Positions 25,060-33,659 of a stretch of DNA of 38,551 nucleotides are shown piece after piece. Within the stretch, counting starts at the first letter, position 1. Every line of letters starts with the position of its first letter. The translations under genes and the position numbers were made by a program. Source of the stretch: an uncultured Flavobacterium sp. (lineage in GTDB: Bacteria; Bacteroidota; Bacteroidia; Flavobacteriales; Flavobacteriaceae); NCBI RefSeq assembly GCF_947632075.1, contig NZ_CANRNX010000016.1:1-38551 (forward strand), given 5' to 3'. The notes under the pieces are model-generated. The model was not told the origin of the DNA. It worked only from the letters and a program-made list of their open reading frames with translations, and ran no database searches.

Positions 25060-27594
25060 ATGGCAAAGAATTTAGTGATAGTGGAGTCGCCTGCTAAGGC
25101 AAAAACGATAGAGAAATTTTTAGGTTCAGATTTTCAGGTTGAATCAAGTTTCGGACATATTGCAGATATTCCTGCAAAAGAAATGGGAATTGATATAGAA
25201 AATAACTTCAAACCAAAATACGAAGTTTCACCTGATAAAAAAGCAGTTGTTAAAAAACTGAAAGACCTTGCAAAAAAAGCAGAAATGGTTTGGTTAGCGT
25301 CCGATGAAGACCGCGAGGGTGAGGCGATTGCATGGCACTTGGCGGAAGAATTGAAACTAAAAGACGAAAATACCAAACGTATTGTTTTCCATGAAATTAC
25401 AAAATCGGCTATTTTAAAGGCAATTGATAACCCAAGGCAAATTGACTATAATTTGGTTAATGCACAACAAGCGCGTCGTGTTTTAGACCGATTGGTTGGT
25501 TATGAGCTTTCTCCTGTTTTATGGAAAAAAGTACGTACAGGTTTATCAGCAGGTCGTGTACAATCTGTTTCGGTTCGATTAATTGTTGAACGCGAAAAAG
25601 AAATCGATGCATTTGATCCGCAAAGTTCATTTTCTGTAACTGCTGAGTTTATTACAGAAAAAGGAAAATCATTCAAAGCTAAACTTCCAAAAAATTTCAA
25701 AACAAGAGAAGAGGCAGAAAGCTTCTTACAGCAAAATATAGGTGCTCAGTTTAAAGTTTCAGACTTAGAAACTAAGCCTACAAAAAAATCTCCAGCTGCG
25801 CCTTTTACAACTTCTACTTTACAACAAGAAGCTTCTCGTAAATTGTATTATTCGGTAGGTCAAACTATGATGTTGGCTCAACGTTTATACGAAAGCGGAT
25901 TGATTACTTATATGAGAACAGATAGCGTGAATCTTTCTCAAGATGCTATGACTGCAGCTGAAGCTGAAATTATAAAATCTTACGGACCAGAATTTAGTAA
26001 ACCGCGTGTTTATGCTACAAAAGCTAAAGGAGCTCAAGAAGCGCACGAGGCCATTCGTCCTACAGATATGTCTCGCCATTCAGTTAATATCGATCGTGAT
26101 CAAGCGCGTTTATACGATTTAATTTGGAAACGTACATTAGCTTCACAAATGAGCGATGCTGCATTGGAGCGTACAAACGTAAATATTATTGCAGATAAAC
26201 ATAACGAACATTTTCATGCAACCGGCGAAGTTTTACTTTTTGAAGGTTTCTTAAAAGTATATCTTGAAGGTCATGATGATGATGAGGAAGAACAAGAAGG
26301 TATGTTACCAGCTTTAAAAGTAAATGAAAAGCTTTTAAATAATGGAATTGTAGCTACACAACGTTTTTCTCGTCCACCAGCTCGTTATACCGAAGCTGCT
26401 TTAGTTAAGAAATTAGAAGAATTAGGAATTGGACGTCCGTCTACGTACGCGCCAACCATTTCTACAATTATAGCTCGTAATTATGTTGAAAAAGGAACAA
26501 CAGAAGGAACTGAGCGTAAATACGAAGTTATTCAGTTAGCAGGTAACGATATTAAGTCGGCAATTCAAACTGAAAAAGTTGGTGCAGATAAAGGAAAATT
26601 AGTTCCAACAGATATCGGAATTATTGTAACTGACTTCTTAGTTAAAAATTTCGCATCAATTTTAGATTATAATTTCACGGCAAAAGTTGAAGAAGATTTC
26701 GATGAGATTGCTGCCGGAAATGAAGATTGGACACAAATGATGAATGATTTTTATAGTCATTTCCATCCAATTGTAAAAGATGTAGAGCAAAATGCAGAAC
26801 GTGAATCAGGTGAACGTATTTTAGGAACAGATCCTAAATCAGGAAAACCAATTTCTGTTCGTTTAGGGAAATTTGGACCAATGGCTCAGATTGGTGATGC
26901 TGAAGACGAAGCAAAGCAATTTGCAAGTTTGCGTCCAGATCAAAATATTGGAACTATTACTTTAGATGAAGCTTTAACTTTATTCTTATTACCTAAAGCT
27001 TTAGGTGAATTTGAAGGAGAAGAGGTTGAGGTTAATAACGGACGTTTTGGTCCTTATGTGCGTCATGGTGCTATTTTTATTTCTCTACCAAGAGGAGAAG
27101 AGCCGTTAGATGTGAATATGGAACGTGCTGTTGAGTTAATTAAAGAAAAACAAAAAGCAGATGCGCCAATTGCTACTTTCCAAGAATTGCCAGTTCAGAA
27201 AGGAGTTGGAAGATTTGGTCCTTTTATTAAGTGGAATGGTGTGTTTATAAACGTGAATAAAAAATACGATTTCGATAATCTTTCGCAAAACGATATCAAT
27301 ACATTAATTGAAGAGAAAATTCAAAAAGATATTGATAAGGTTATCCATAATTGGGAAGATGAAGGAATTCGTGTGGAAAAAGCTCGTTGGGGACGTTCAG
27401 TTATTTTGCAAGGTAAAGTGAAAATTGAATTATCTAAAGACGTAGATGCTGCTGCAATGACTCTGGAAGAGGTTAAAAAGTTAATCGAAGAAAAAGCTCC
27501 TGCTAAGAAAACGGTTGCTAAAAAAACAACAACAACTAAAAAAGCACCAGCAAAGAAAACCACCGCAACTAAAACAACTACAAAAAAGAAATAG
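25060..27594 (+). CDS. topA: DNA topoisomerase I
   Basis: 844-residue type IA topoisomerase that relaxes negative supercoils. The TOPRIM domain shows VIVESPAKAKTIEKFLG with the catalytic Glu, and ASDEDREGEAIAWHLAEEL with the DxDxE acidic triad. The nucleophilic tyrosine is Tyr284 in GLITYMRTDSVNLS. Instead of the zinc-ribbon C-terminus of E. coli TopA there are Gly-Arg-Phe-Gly-Pro repeats (RLGKFGPMAQIG, NNGRFGPYVRHG, GVGRFGPFIKWNG and a degenerate EKARWGRSVILQG). The protein ends in about 35 residues rich in Lys, Thr and Ala, a histone-like DNA-binding tail. Its stop is 3 nt before the next gene, so topA and the arginase-like gene form an operon. Confidence 0.98.
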   Translation: MAKNLVIVESPAKAKTIEKFLGSDFQVESSFGHIADIPAKEMGIDIENNFKPKYEVSPDKKAVVKKLKDLAKKAEMVWLASDEDREGEAIAWHLAEELKLKDENTKRIVFHEITKSAILKAIDNPRQIDYNLVNAQQARRVLDRLVGYELSPVLWKKVRTGLSAGRVQSVSVRLIVEREKEIDAFDPQSSFSVTAEFITEKGKSFKAKLPKNFKTREEAESFLQQNIGAQFKVSDLETKPTKKSPAAPFTTSTLQQEASRKLYYSVGQTMMLAQRLYESGLITYMRTDSVNLSQDAMTAAEAEIIKSYGPEFSKPRVYATKAKGAQEAHEAIRPTDMSRHSVNIDRDQARLYDLIWKRTLASQMSDAALERTNVNIIADKHNEHFHATGEVLLFEGFLKVYLEGHDDDEEEQEGMLPALKVNEKLLNNGIVATQRFSRPPARYTEAALVKKLEELGIGRPSTYAPTISTIIARNYVEKGTTEGTERKYEVIQLAGNDIKSAIQTEKVGADKGKLVPTDIGIIVTDFLVKNFASILDYNFTAKVEEDFDEIAAGNEDWTQMMNDFYSHFHPIVKDVEQNAERESGERILGTDPKSGKPISVRLGKFGPMAQIGDAEDEAKQFASLRPDQNIGTITLDEALTLFLLPKALGEFEGEEVEVNNGRFGPYVRHGAIFISLPRGEEPLDVNMERAVELIKEKQKADAPIATFQELPVQKGVGRFGPFIKWNGVFINVNKKYDFDNLSQNDINTLIEEKIQKDIDKVIHNWEDEGIRVEKARWGRSVILQGKVKIELSKDVDAAAMTLEEVKKLIEEKAPAKKTVAKKTTTTKKAPAKKTTATKTTTKKK

Positions 27595-27597
27595 GAA

Positions 27598-28743
27598 ATG
27601 ATTTACGATTTTTTGAAACCTGTTTCAAATGAAGTAATTGAATTTGTAACAAATTTACCTGGACATTCTTTAGGTAGAAAAACGACTTTTCATACCGATG
27701 AAAACTTTCCTGAATTAGAAGGTTTTTCATTTGCATTGATAACCGTTAATGAAACAAGAGGAAATAATCAGCCAAAAATCAACTTAGATTTCACTGATAT
27801 TCGCAAACAATTTTACAGTTTATTTCCCGGGAATTGGACTTCTACTTTGGTAGATTTAGGTCAAATTGAAGCAGGAAATTCTGTAGAAGACACCTATTTT
27901 TTATTAAAAAATGTAGTTACAGATTTATTAAAAAATAAAATAATTCCTATTGTTTTAGGAGGATCTCAAGATTTAACATACGCAATTTATCGCGGATATG
28001 ATGTTCTTGAGCAAATGGTAAACTTCGTTTCTATCGATAGTAAAATTGATGTAGTTTCAGATATGATTAACCCTTCGGAATCTTTTATTTCAAGGATAAT
28101 CATTGAAGAACCTAATAATTTATCGAATTTTAGTAACATAGGATATCAAACGTATTACAATTCTCAAGAAGAAATTGACTTGATTGATAAAATGTATTTT
28201 GAAGCTTATCGTTTAGGAGAAGTTGTAAACAACATTCAAATTACCGAACCAATTCTTCGAGATGCAGATGTAGTTAGTTTAGATTTAAATGCAATTAAAT
28301 CAGCAGACTTAGGAAGTTTTACTCGATACAACCCAAACGGTTTTGATGGACGTGAAATTTGTGTTTTATCTCGATATTCAGGAATTAGTGATCGAGTTAG
28401 TTCATTTGGAATTTTCAATATCAACAATGATATCAGAGAAAGCTTGTTAATAGCTCAAATAATCTGGTATTTTTGTGAAGGATTTAATTTCAGAATGAAC
28501 GAATATCCTTATATTAGCAAAATTTCTTACTATAAATATATTGTTCCTTTAGAAGAGCAAGAATTGATTTTTTACAAAAGCGATCGTTCAGATCGTTGGT
28601 GGATTGAAACAGAAGTTTTTACAGATGATTTATCATCAGAACGTAAAGTTTTATTTCCATGTTCTTATGCCGATTATGAATTAGCTTTACAAAACGTAAT
28701 TCCTGAAAGATGGTGGCGTGCTGTTAAGAAACAATTGGTATAA
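27598..28743 (+). CDS. Arginase/formimidoylglutamase-fold protein with altered metal site
   Basis: 381 residues resembling the ureohydrolase superfamily, and often annotated in this family as formimidoylglutamase. The fold motifs align but metal ligands are changed. GGDHS is GGSQD (Gln124 for His). DAHxD is IDSKID (Asp147 kept, Lys149 for His, Asp151 kept). SxDxD is SLDLN (Asp229 kept, Asn231 for Asp). Three of six usual Mn2+ ligands are lost, so ureohydrolase activity is doubtful and a structural or ligand-binding role is likelier. The protein is longer than typical arginases (about 300), with an Arg/Trp-rich C-terminus (ERWWRAVKKQ). No signal peptide, so cytosolic. It lies 3 nt after topA and 124 nt before gldK, so it may be cotranscribed with the gliding genes. 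Confidence 0.8.
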   Translation: MIYDFLKPVSNEVIEFVTNLPGHSLGRKTTFHTDENFPELEGFSFALITVNETRGNNQPKINLDFTDIRKQFYSLFPGNWTSTLVDLGQIEAGNSVEDTYFLLKNVVTDLLKNKIIPIVLGGSQDLTYAIYRGYDVLEQMVNFVSIDSKIDVVSDMINPSESFISRIIIEEPNNLSNFSNIGYQTYYNSQEEIDLIDKMYFEAYRLGEVVNNIQITEPILRDADVVSLDLNAIKSADLGSFTRYNPNGFDGREICVLSRYSGISDRVSSFGIFNINNDIRESLLIAQIIWYFCEGFNFRMNEYPYISKISYYKYIVPLEEQELIFYKSDRSDRWWIETEVFTDDLSSERKVLFPCSYADYELALQNVIPERWWRAVKKQLV

Positions 28744-28867
28744 CTGCATAGAAAAGAATAATTGTTAAATAAAAATTAAATTTTTTTTTGTTTTCGTTGT
28801 ATAATTGAAAATAAATAAATAGGTTTACGCTTTCGAAATAATTAAAATTATAAACCCCAAGAAATAT

Positions 28868-30289
28868 ATGAAGAAGTTCATTACACTTTCAGCAGTTGTT
28901 TCATTGTTATTCAGTTGTGGTTCTGGAGACAGAGGTGAGCTACTAAACGGTGCACAAGGTAAAAGATGGATTACTGAAAAGCCACAAGGTATGGCTTACA
29001 TTCCAGGAGGAACTTTTACAATGGGAAACACCTATGAAGACTTATTAGGTGCTCAAGATGCTCCTGCAAGAACAGTTACTGTTGGCTCTTTTTACATGGA
29101 TGAAACTGAAATCACTAACAATCAATACCGAAAATTTGTTGAATATGTTAAAGATTCAGTTATCCGTACTCGTTTAGCTATCATGGCTGATGAAATGGGA
29201 ATGGATGCAAGCGCTGGAGGAATTGGATTATTTGCATTTCAAGAGGTTGAAGACCCTTCTTTAAATCAAAATCAATCAGCATACGATCGCTATATGTACG
29301 ACAACTACTATAGCATGGCTATGGACGAAGACGAATATGCAGGTCGTAGGCTAAATAAAAGAGCTAGATTAATTGATGATCCACAACGTTACCCAGACGA
29401 ATATTACACAGAAGTAATGGATTCATTAACTATTCCATCAGCTGATTCTTTCTTTGGAGTTCCATCTTTTGACGTTTCTAAATTGAAATTCAAATATTCT
29501 TGGATGGACAAAGAAGCTGCAGTAAGAGACAATAGTACAAGCGCTAGAGATAGACGTTCTAAATATTTAAAAACAGAAATTGTTAATGTTTATCCAGACA
29601 CAACTCGTTGGGTAAAAGAATTTAATTATTCTTATAATGAACCTATGCATGACGAGTACTTTTGGCACGAAGCTTACGGTGAATACCCAGTAGTTGGTGT
29701 TAATTGGTACCAAGCAAAAGCTTTTGCTGCTTGGAGAACATTATACAGAAACGCACATTTAAAATCTCGTAGATTCAATACAGTATTAAACGAATACCGT
29801 TTACCTACAGAAACTGAATGGGAATATGCTGCAAGAGGTGGAATTGAAAAAGGGATGTACCCTTGGGGCGGACCTTATGTAACTGATGAAAAAGCTTGTT
29901 TCTTAGCAAACTTTAAACCAGATCGTGGAGATTACGCTGAAGATGGTGCATTATTTACAGCTGAAGCTCGTTCATATAAACCAAATGGATATAATTTATA
30001 TAACATGGCTGGTAACGTAGCTGAATGGACAAGCACTCCGTACGACGAATCTGCTTATTTATTAAATGCTGCATTAAAACCAAAAGATAAAAACCCAGAA
30101 ATTAATCCATTCAAAGTAGTTCGTGGTGGTTCATGGAGAGATATCTCTTATTTCTTAAGAGTTTCTACACGTGATAAAGAAAATGCAGATTCTTCTCGTA
30201 GCTATATCGGATTCAGAAACGTTGTTTCGGCACCTGGACCAAACTTAGGAGAGACCAAATCACCAACTAGCGGAAGAAGCGGAAGATAA
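28868..30289 (+). CDS. gldK: Gliding motility / type IX secretion lipoprotein GldK
   Basis: 473 residues. Lipoprotein signal with lipobox LFSC, Cys17 lipidated, placing it at the periplasmic face of the outer membrane, where GldK and GldN form a ring of the T9SS. The body has the sulfatase-modifying-factor (FGE) fold: GGTFTMGNTYEDL, ETEITNNQYRKFV, GVNWYQAKAFAAW, LPTETEWEYAARGG, PWGG, MAGNVAEWTSTPYD, VVRGGSW and IGFRNVV. Only one Cys is present besides Cys17, and none lies near the C-terminal GFR motif, so formylglycine-generating chemistry is not expected. An acidic insert of about 100 residues (about 110-215) lies inside the domain. First of four gld genes. No convincing TAnnTTTG promoter in the 124-nt gap; TATAATTG at 28800-28807 is one base off. 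Confidence 0.96.
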   Translation: MKKFITLSAVVSLLFSCGSGDRGELLNGAQGKRWITEKPQGMAYIPGGTFTMGNTYEDLLGAQDAPARTVTVGSFYMDETEITNNQYRKFVEYVKDSVIRTRLAIMADEMGMDASAGGIGLFAFQEVEDPSLNQNQSAYDRYMYDNYYSMAMDEDEYAGRRLNKRARLIDDPQRYPDEYYTEVMDSLTIPSADSFFGVPSFDVSKLKFKYSWMDKEAAVRDNSTSARDRRSKYLKTEIVNVYPDTTRWVKEFNYSYNEPMHDEYFWHEAYGEYPVVGVNWYQAKAFAAWRTLYRNAHLKSRRFNTVLNEYRLPTETEWEYAARGGIEKGMYPWGGPYVTDEKACFLANFKPDRGDYAEDGALFTAEARSYKPNGYNLYNMAGNVAEWTSTPYDESAYLLNAALKPKDKNPEINPFKVVRGGSWRDISYFLRVSTRDKENADSSRSYIGFRNVVSAPGPNLGETKSPTSGRSGR

Positions 30290-30339
30290 TTTAAGAGAAA
30301 ACAAAAAACTATATACAAGATTAAACAAATATTAGAATT

Positions 30340-31113
30340 ATGGCAATACCAAAAAAAGTAATGAACTTCTGCTACGGTATGGGTGCGGCAGTTGTAATTG
30401 TTGGAGCTTTATTTAAAATTACACATATTGAATTATGGATATTCAACGGAAATAACATGTTAACTGTTGGATTAGTTGTAGAAGCATTAATTTTCGCAAT
30501 TTCAGCGTTTGAACCAGTAGATGATGAATTAGACTGGGCACGTGTTTACCCTGAATTAAAAGGTGGAGAACCTCGTAAAATGCAAGTTGGTGGTGTTGTT
30601 CAAACTTCTTCGGTTGCAGGATCTGCTCCAATTGCAGTGAATCAACCTCAAGGAGTTTCTAATCAAAATGCAGTACCAGCATCATCTTTCCAATCTGCAC
30701 CAGCTTATGCTACACATTCAGCACCTACTGGAGAAGAAAGAGGATTGTTATCTGAAAAATTAGACAAGATCTTAAAAGACGCAAAAATTGATGGCGAATT
30801 AATGTCAAGCTTAAGCAATAGCATCAAAAATTTCGAAGCTGCAGCAAAAGGTATTGCGCCAACTGTAGACGCTGTTGCATCTTCTAATAGATATGCAGAA
30901 GAAATGACTTTAGCTGCAACTCAGTTAGAATCATTAAATGCAATGTATAAAACACAATTAGAAAGCGCTACTAAAAATGCAGATATCAACCGCGAGGTTG
31001 CAGAAAATAACTTAAAGTTAAAAGAACAAATGCAGTCGTTGACTTCAAACTTGTCAACTTTAAATGCAGTATATGGTGGAATGTTATCTGCTATGGGCAA
31101 AGCATCTAATTAG
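30340..31113 (+). CDS. gldL: Gliding motility / T9SS motor protein GldL
   Basis: 257 residues. Two transmembrane helices lie at the N-terminus (about 7-27, VMNFCYGMGAAVVIVGALFKI, and about 37-57, GNNMLTVGLVVEALIFAISAF). Glu48 in the second is the likely counterpart of the membrane glutamate reported as essential for proton-driven motor function in F. johnsoniae GldL. The motif FEPVDDELDWARVYPEL follows, then a low-complexity Ser/Ala/Gln/Pro linker (about 85-130) and a long cytoplasmic helical region rich in Asn, Glu and Leu. With GldM it forms the inner-membrane rotary motor. It lies 50 nt after gldK and 28 nt before gldM. Confidence 0.96.
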   Translation: MAIPKKVMNFCYGMGAAVVIVGALFKITHIELWIFNGNNMLTVGLVVEALIFAISAFEPVDDELDWARVYPELKGGEPRKMQVGGVVQTSSVAGSAPIAVNQPQGVSNQNAVPASSFQSAPAYATHSAPTGEERGLLSEKLDKILKDAKIDGELMSSLSNSIKNFEAAAKGIAPTVDAVASSNRYAEEMTLAATQLESLNAMYKTQLESATKNADINREVAENNLKLKEQMQSLTSNLSTLNAVYGGMLSAMGKASN

Positions 31114-31141
31114 TATTAACCTTTAAAAATTCTAATTAGAA

Positions 31142-32695
31142 ATGGCAGGAGGAAAACAAACCCCAAGACAAAAGATGATCAACTTGATGTATTTAGTTTT
31201 CATCGCAATGATGGCACTTAATATGTCTAAAGAAGTTTTGACCGCTTTTGGATTGATGAATGAAAAATTTGAAGTATCAAATCAAATAGCTCAAACTCAA
31301 AATTTGGTTTTATTAGATCAAATGGGAAGCAGAGCAAATGATGACCCAGCACGTTACGAAGAAGATTATAAAAAAGCTTTACAAATAAGTGCAATTTCAA
31401 ATGAATTTTACACTTACATTGATTCATTAAAAGCACCACTAACAAAGAACTTAGTTATCGACGAGAAAACTGGTAAGTTGCCTTATGAACAAATGGACAA
31501 AGGTGAAGCAATTGATAACGGATGGTTTACTGGTGACGGATATTCTGATAAAGGAAACGAAATCATTGCTAAATTTGCACAATATAAAGAAGATATTAAA
31601 AAAGTATTAGGAACTGATGTTTCTTATAAATTTTTAGTAGAGAATTTAGATGATAAATTCAATACTGAAGATGTAACAGACTCTCAAGGTATCACTAAAC
31701 CATTTTTAGATTACCATTATAGAGGTTTCCCTTCAGTTGCTTCATTAGCTAAATTATCAGCATTACAAAATGACGTAAGAGAAATTGAAGCAGAAGCATT
31801 CAACATGTTCTTAGGAAACACTTTAAAGCAAGCTGCTTCTATGAGTAATTACCGTGCATTTGTTATTACAGACAAATCGGTATATTTTGCAGGAGAACCT
31901 ATTAAAGGACAAGTTGTTTTAGGTCGTTATGATGACAAAACAGTACCAACAAATGTTGTAATCAACGGTGGAAAAGTTAAAACTACAAACGGCATTGTTG
32001 AATTGAACATGACAGCAGGTTCTGTTGGTGAGCACAAAATTACAGGTGTATTTACATTTACTGAAGAAGGAAAACCAATTGATGTACAAGTACAAAATTC
32101 AAATTATGTAGTTGTTCCTCGTCCTAATTCAGCAACAATCGCTGCAGATAAGATGAACGTAGTTTACGTAGGTTTAGACAACCCAATTTCTGTATCGTTT
32201 GCAGGTGTATCTAACGATAAAGTTAACGTGAGTTCTTCTGTTGGAGGATTAACAAAAACAGGTGATGGTAAATATATTTTAAAACCAACAGCTGGTCGTG
32301 AAGTTACAATTACAGCATCAGGAACTTTACCTGACGGAAAAGTTGTTTCTGACAAAAAAGTTTTCCGTATCAAACCAATTCCTACTCCAAGAGGAACTGT
32401 ACGTGGAGAATATTCTCCAAAAGGTTCAATCAACAATTTAGGTTTAGTAAATGTTGGGGTAAAAATGGAAGATTTTGATTTTGACGTTAAATTAGATGTT
32501 ACTGAATATACTGTTATTTTCCCTAAAGGATCTGTAGTAGTAAGAGGCGGAACTCGTTTAAACGATGAAGCTAAACGTTTAGCAGAAAATCTAAGACCTG
32601 GTGACAAAGTAATTTTCACTAACATTAAGTCTAAAATGACAGGTGCACCAATTACAATGAAACCTGCTACAGACGTTGTTTATACAATACAATAA
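31142..32695 (+). CDS. gldM: Gliding motility / T9SS motor protein GldM
   Basis: 517 residues. The N-terminus AGGKQTPRQKMINLMYLVFI gives a short cytoplasmic start and one membrane helix (about 12-32, ending MALNMSKEVLTAF). The remaining ~480 residues are periplasmic and would form the four-domain dimeric shaft that reaches from the GldL motor to the GldK/GldN ring. VYVGLDNPISVSFAGV and RIKPIPTPRG are typical of the two C-terminal Ig-like domains. The final segment GDKVIFTNIKSKMTGAP closes the last domain. It lies 18 nt before gldN. Confidence 0.97.
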   Translation: MAGGKQTPRQKMINLMYLVFIAMMALNMSKEVLTAFGLMNEKFEVSNQIAQTQNLVLLDQMGSRANDDPARYEEDYKKALQISAISNEFYTYIDSLKAPLTKNLVIDEKTGKLPYEQMDKGEAIDNGWFTGDGYSDKGNEIIAKFAQYKEDIKKVLGTDVSYKFLVENLDDKFNTEDVTDSQGITKPFLDYHYRGFPSVASLAKLSALQNDVREIEAEAFNMFLGNTLKQAASMSNYRAFVITDKSVYFAGEPIKGQVVLGRYDDKTVPTNVVINGGKVKTTNGIVELNMTAGSVGEHKITGVFTFTEEGKPIDVQVQNSNYVVVPRPNSATIAADKMNVVYVGLDNPISVSFAGVSNDKVNVSSSVGGLTKTGDGKYILKPTAGREVTITASGTLPDGKVVSDKKVFRIKPIPTPRGTVRGEYSPKGSINNLGLVNVGVKMEDFDFDVKLDVTEYTVIFPKGSVVVRGGTRLNDEAKRLAENLRPGDKVIFTNIKSKMTGAPITMKPATDVVYTIQ

Positions 32696-32713
32696 TATTT
32701 AAAATATAATATT

Positions 32714-33598
32714 ATGACAATTAAAAAAATATCAATAATAGCATTGTCACTTTTTTCAAGTGCAGCAATGTTTGCTCAATCAGGTTTATTAAACGCTGAA
32801 TCTGCAAGTGAAATAGGATTAAAACCTATGGAAGAAATATTTGCCACTTCAGATGGACCTATTCGTTATCAAAAGGTAAACGAAAACGACATCCTTTTTG
32901 AAAAGAAAGTTTGGGAAAAAATTCCTTTAAACGAAAGAGCAAATTTTGTTTACTACTTTCCAAAACGTGCAACTATTGACAGAAAACCATTATTTGACAT
33001 TCTTAAAGAAGCAGTTCTAAACAAGGATATTACTGAAGTATATAACGATGAAAATTTCCGTTCAAAAGTTGACGTAAATAAATTGAATGAAAAGTTCTAT
33101 CGTACAGATACGACAGAAATGGGTTACGACTACTTAAATATGGGTGAAGCTATTCCTGCGGAATATATTGACCAAGTAGAATTAACCGCTGCAGATGTTA
33201 AAGAATACCACATTATGGGATCTTGGTATTTTGACAGAAACGCAGGAGAAATGAAGTATCGTTTAATTGGTTTAGCACCAGTTGTAACAGACATCAACAC
33301 AAAAGGAAGAGAAGGTTTAGAAAGAACAACAGAATTATTCTGGATATTCTTCCCAGATGCAAGACAAACTTTGTTTCAAAACTACGCATATAACGAAAGA
33401 AATCCTGCACAAAAAATAAGTTTCGATCATTTATTCAATGCTCGTAAATTTAATGCAGTTATTTACAAAGCTGATAATTTATTAGGAGATGAAGCTATTG
33501 AAGATTATATCCCTAATAATGCGATGGAACAATTATTAGAAGCTGAACGCATTAAAGAATCTATGAGAAACTTTGAAGATGATTTATGGAATTACTAA
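32714..33598 (+). CDS. gldN: Gliding motility / T9SS ring protein GldN
   Basis: 294 residues. A signal peptide (about 1-21, ending SSAAMFA) precedes Gln22, again matching the Gln-at-+1 pattern of Bacteroidota. The mature protein begins SGLLNAESASEIGLKPMEE and carries PIRYQKVNENDILFEKKVWEKIPLNERAN, a segment typical of GldN/PorN. The IMGSWYFDRNAGEMKYRLIGLAP and FWIFFPDARQTLF strands are further matches. GldN joins lipoprotein GldK in the periplasmic ring. It is the last gene of the gld cluster, ending at a strong terminator. No gldO-like second copy follows. Confidence 0.97.
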   Translation: MTIKKISIIALSLFSSAAMFAQSGLLNAESASEIGLKPMEEIFATSDGPIRYQKVNENDILFEKKVWEKIPLNERANFVYYFPKRATIDRKPLFDILKEAVLNKDITEVYNDENFRSKVDVNKLNEKFYRTDTTEMGYDYLNMGEAIPAEYIDQVELTAADVKEYHIMGSWYFDRNAGEMKYRLIGLAPVVTDINTKGREGLERTTELFWIFFPDARQTLFQNYAYNERNPAQKISFDHLFNARKFNAVIYKADNLLGDEAIEDYIPNNAMEQLLEAERIKESMRNFEDDLWNY

Positions 33599-33619
33599 TT
33601 TTGTAAAATCTTAATATAA

Positions 33620-33648
33620 AACTCTTATCTTACGATAAGAGTTTTTTT
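33620..33648 (+). terminator. Terminator after gldN
   Basis: Perfect 10-bp arms AACTCTTATC (33620-33629) and GATAAGAGTT (33634-33643), loop TTAC, then a T-run to 33648. It ends the gldKLMN unit 21 nt after the gldN stop. A TATATTTG box (33648-33655) directly after it could be the -7 element of the next gene. Confidence 0.95.
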
Positions 33649-33659
33649 ATATTTGAAAT

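Noticed and set aside
27480..27591. Tandem repeat of Lys/Ala/Thr codons at the end of topA
   Set aside because: Imperfect low-complexity coding tail rather than an independent DNA repeat; described with topA.
27598..28743. hutG, forming a histidine-degradation set with hutU
   Set aside because: The genes are 25 kb apart, on opposite strands, and the ureohydrolase metal ligands are substituted.
32164..32625. 153-codon minus-strand ORF inside gldM
   Set aside because: Antisense shadow of a well-conserved gene; composition mirrors the gldM codons, with no recognisable domain or start signals.
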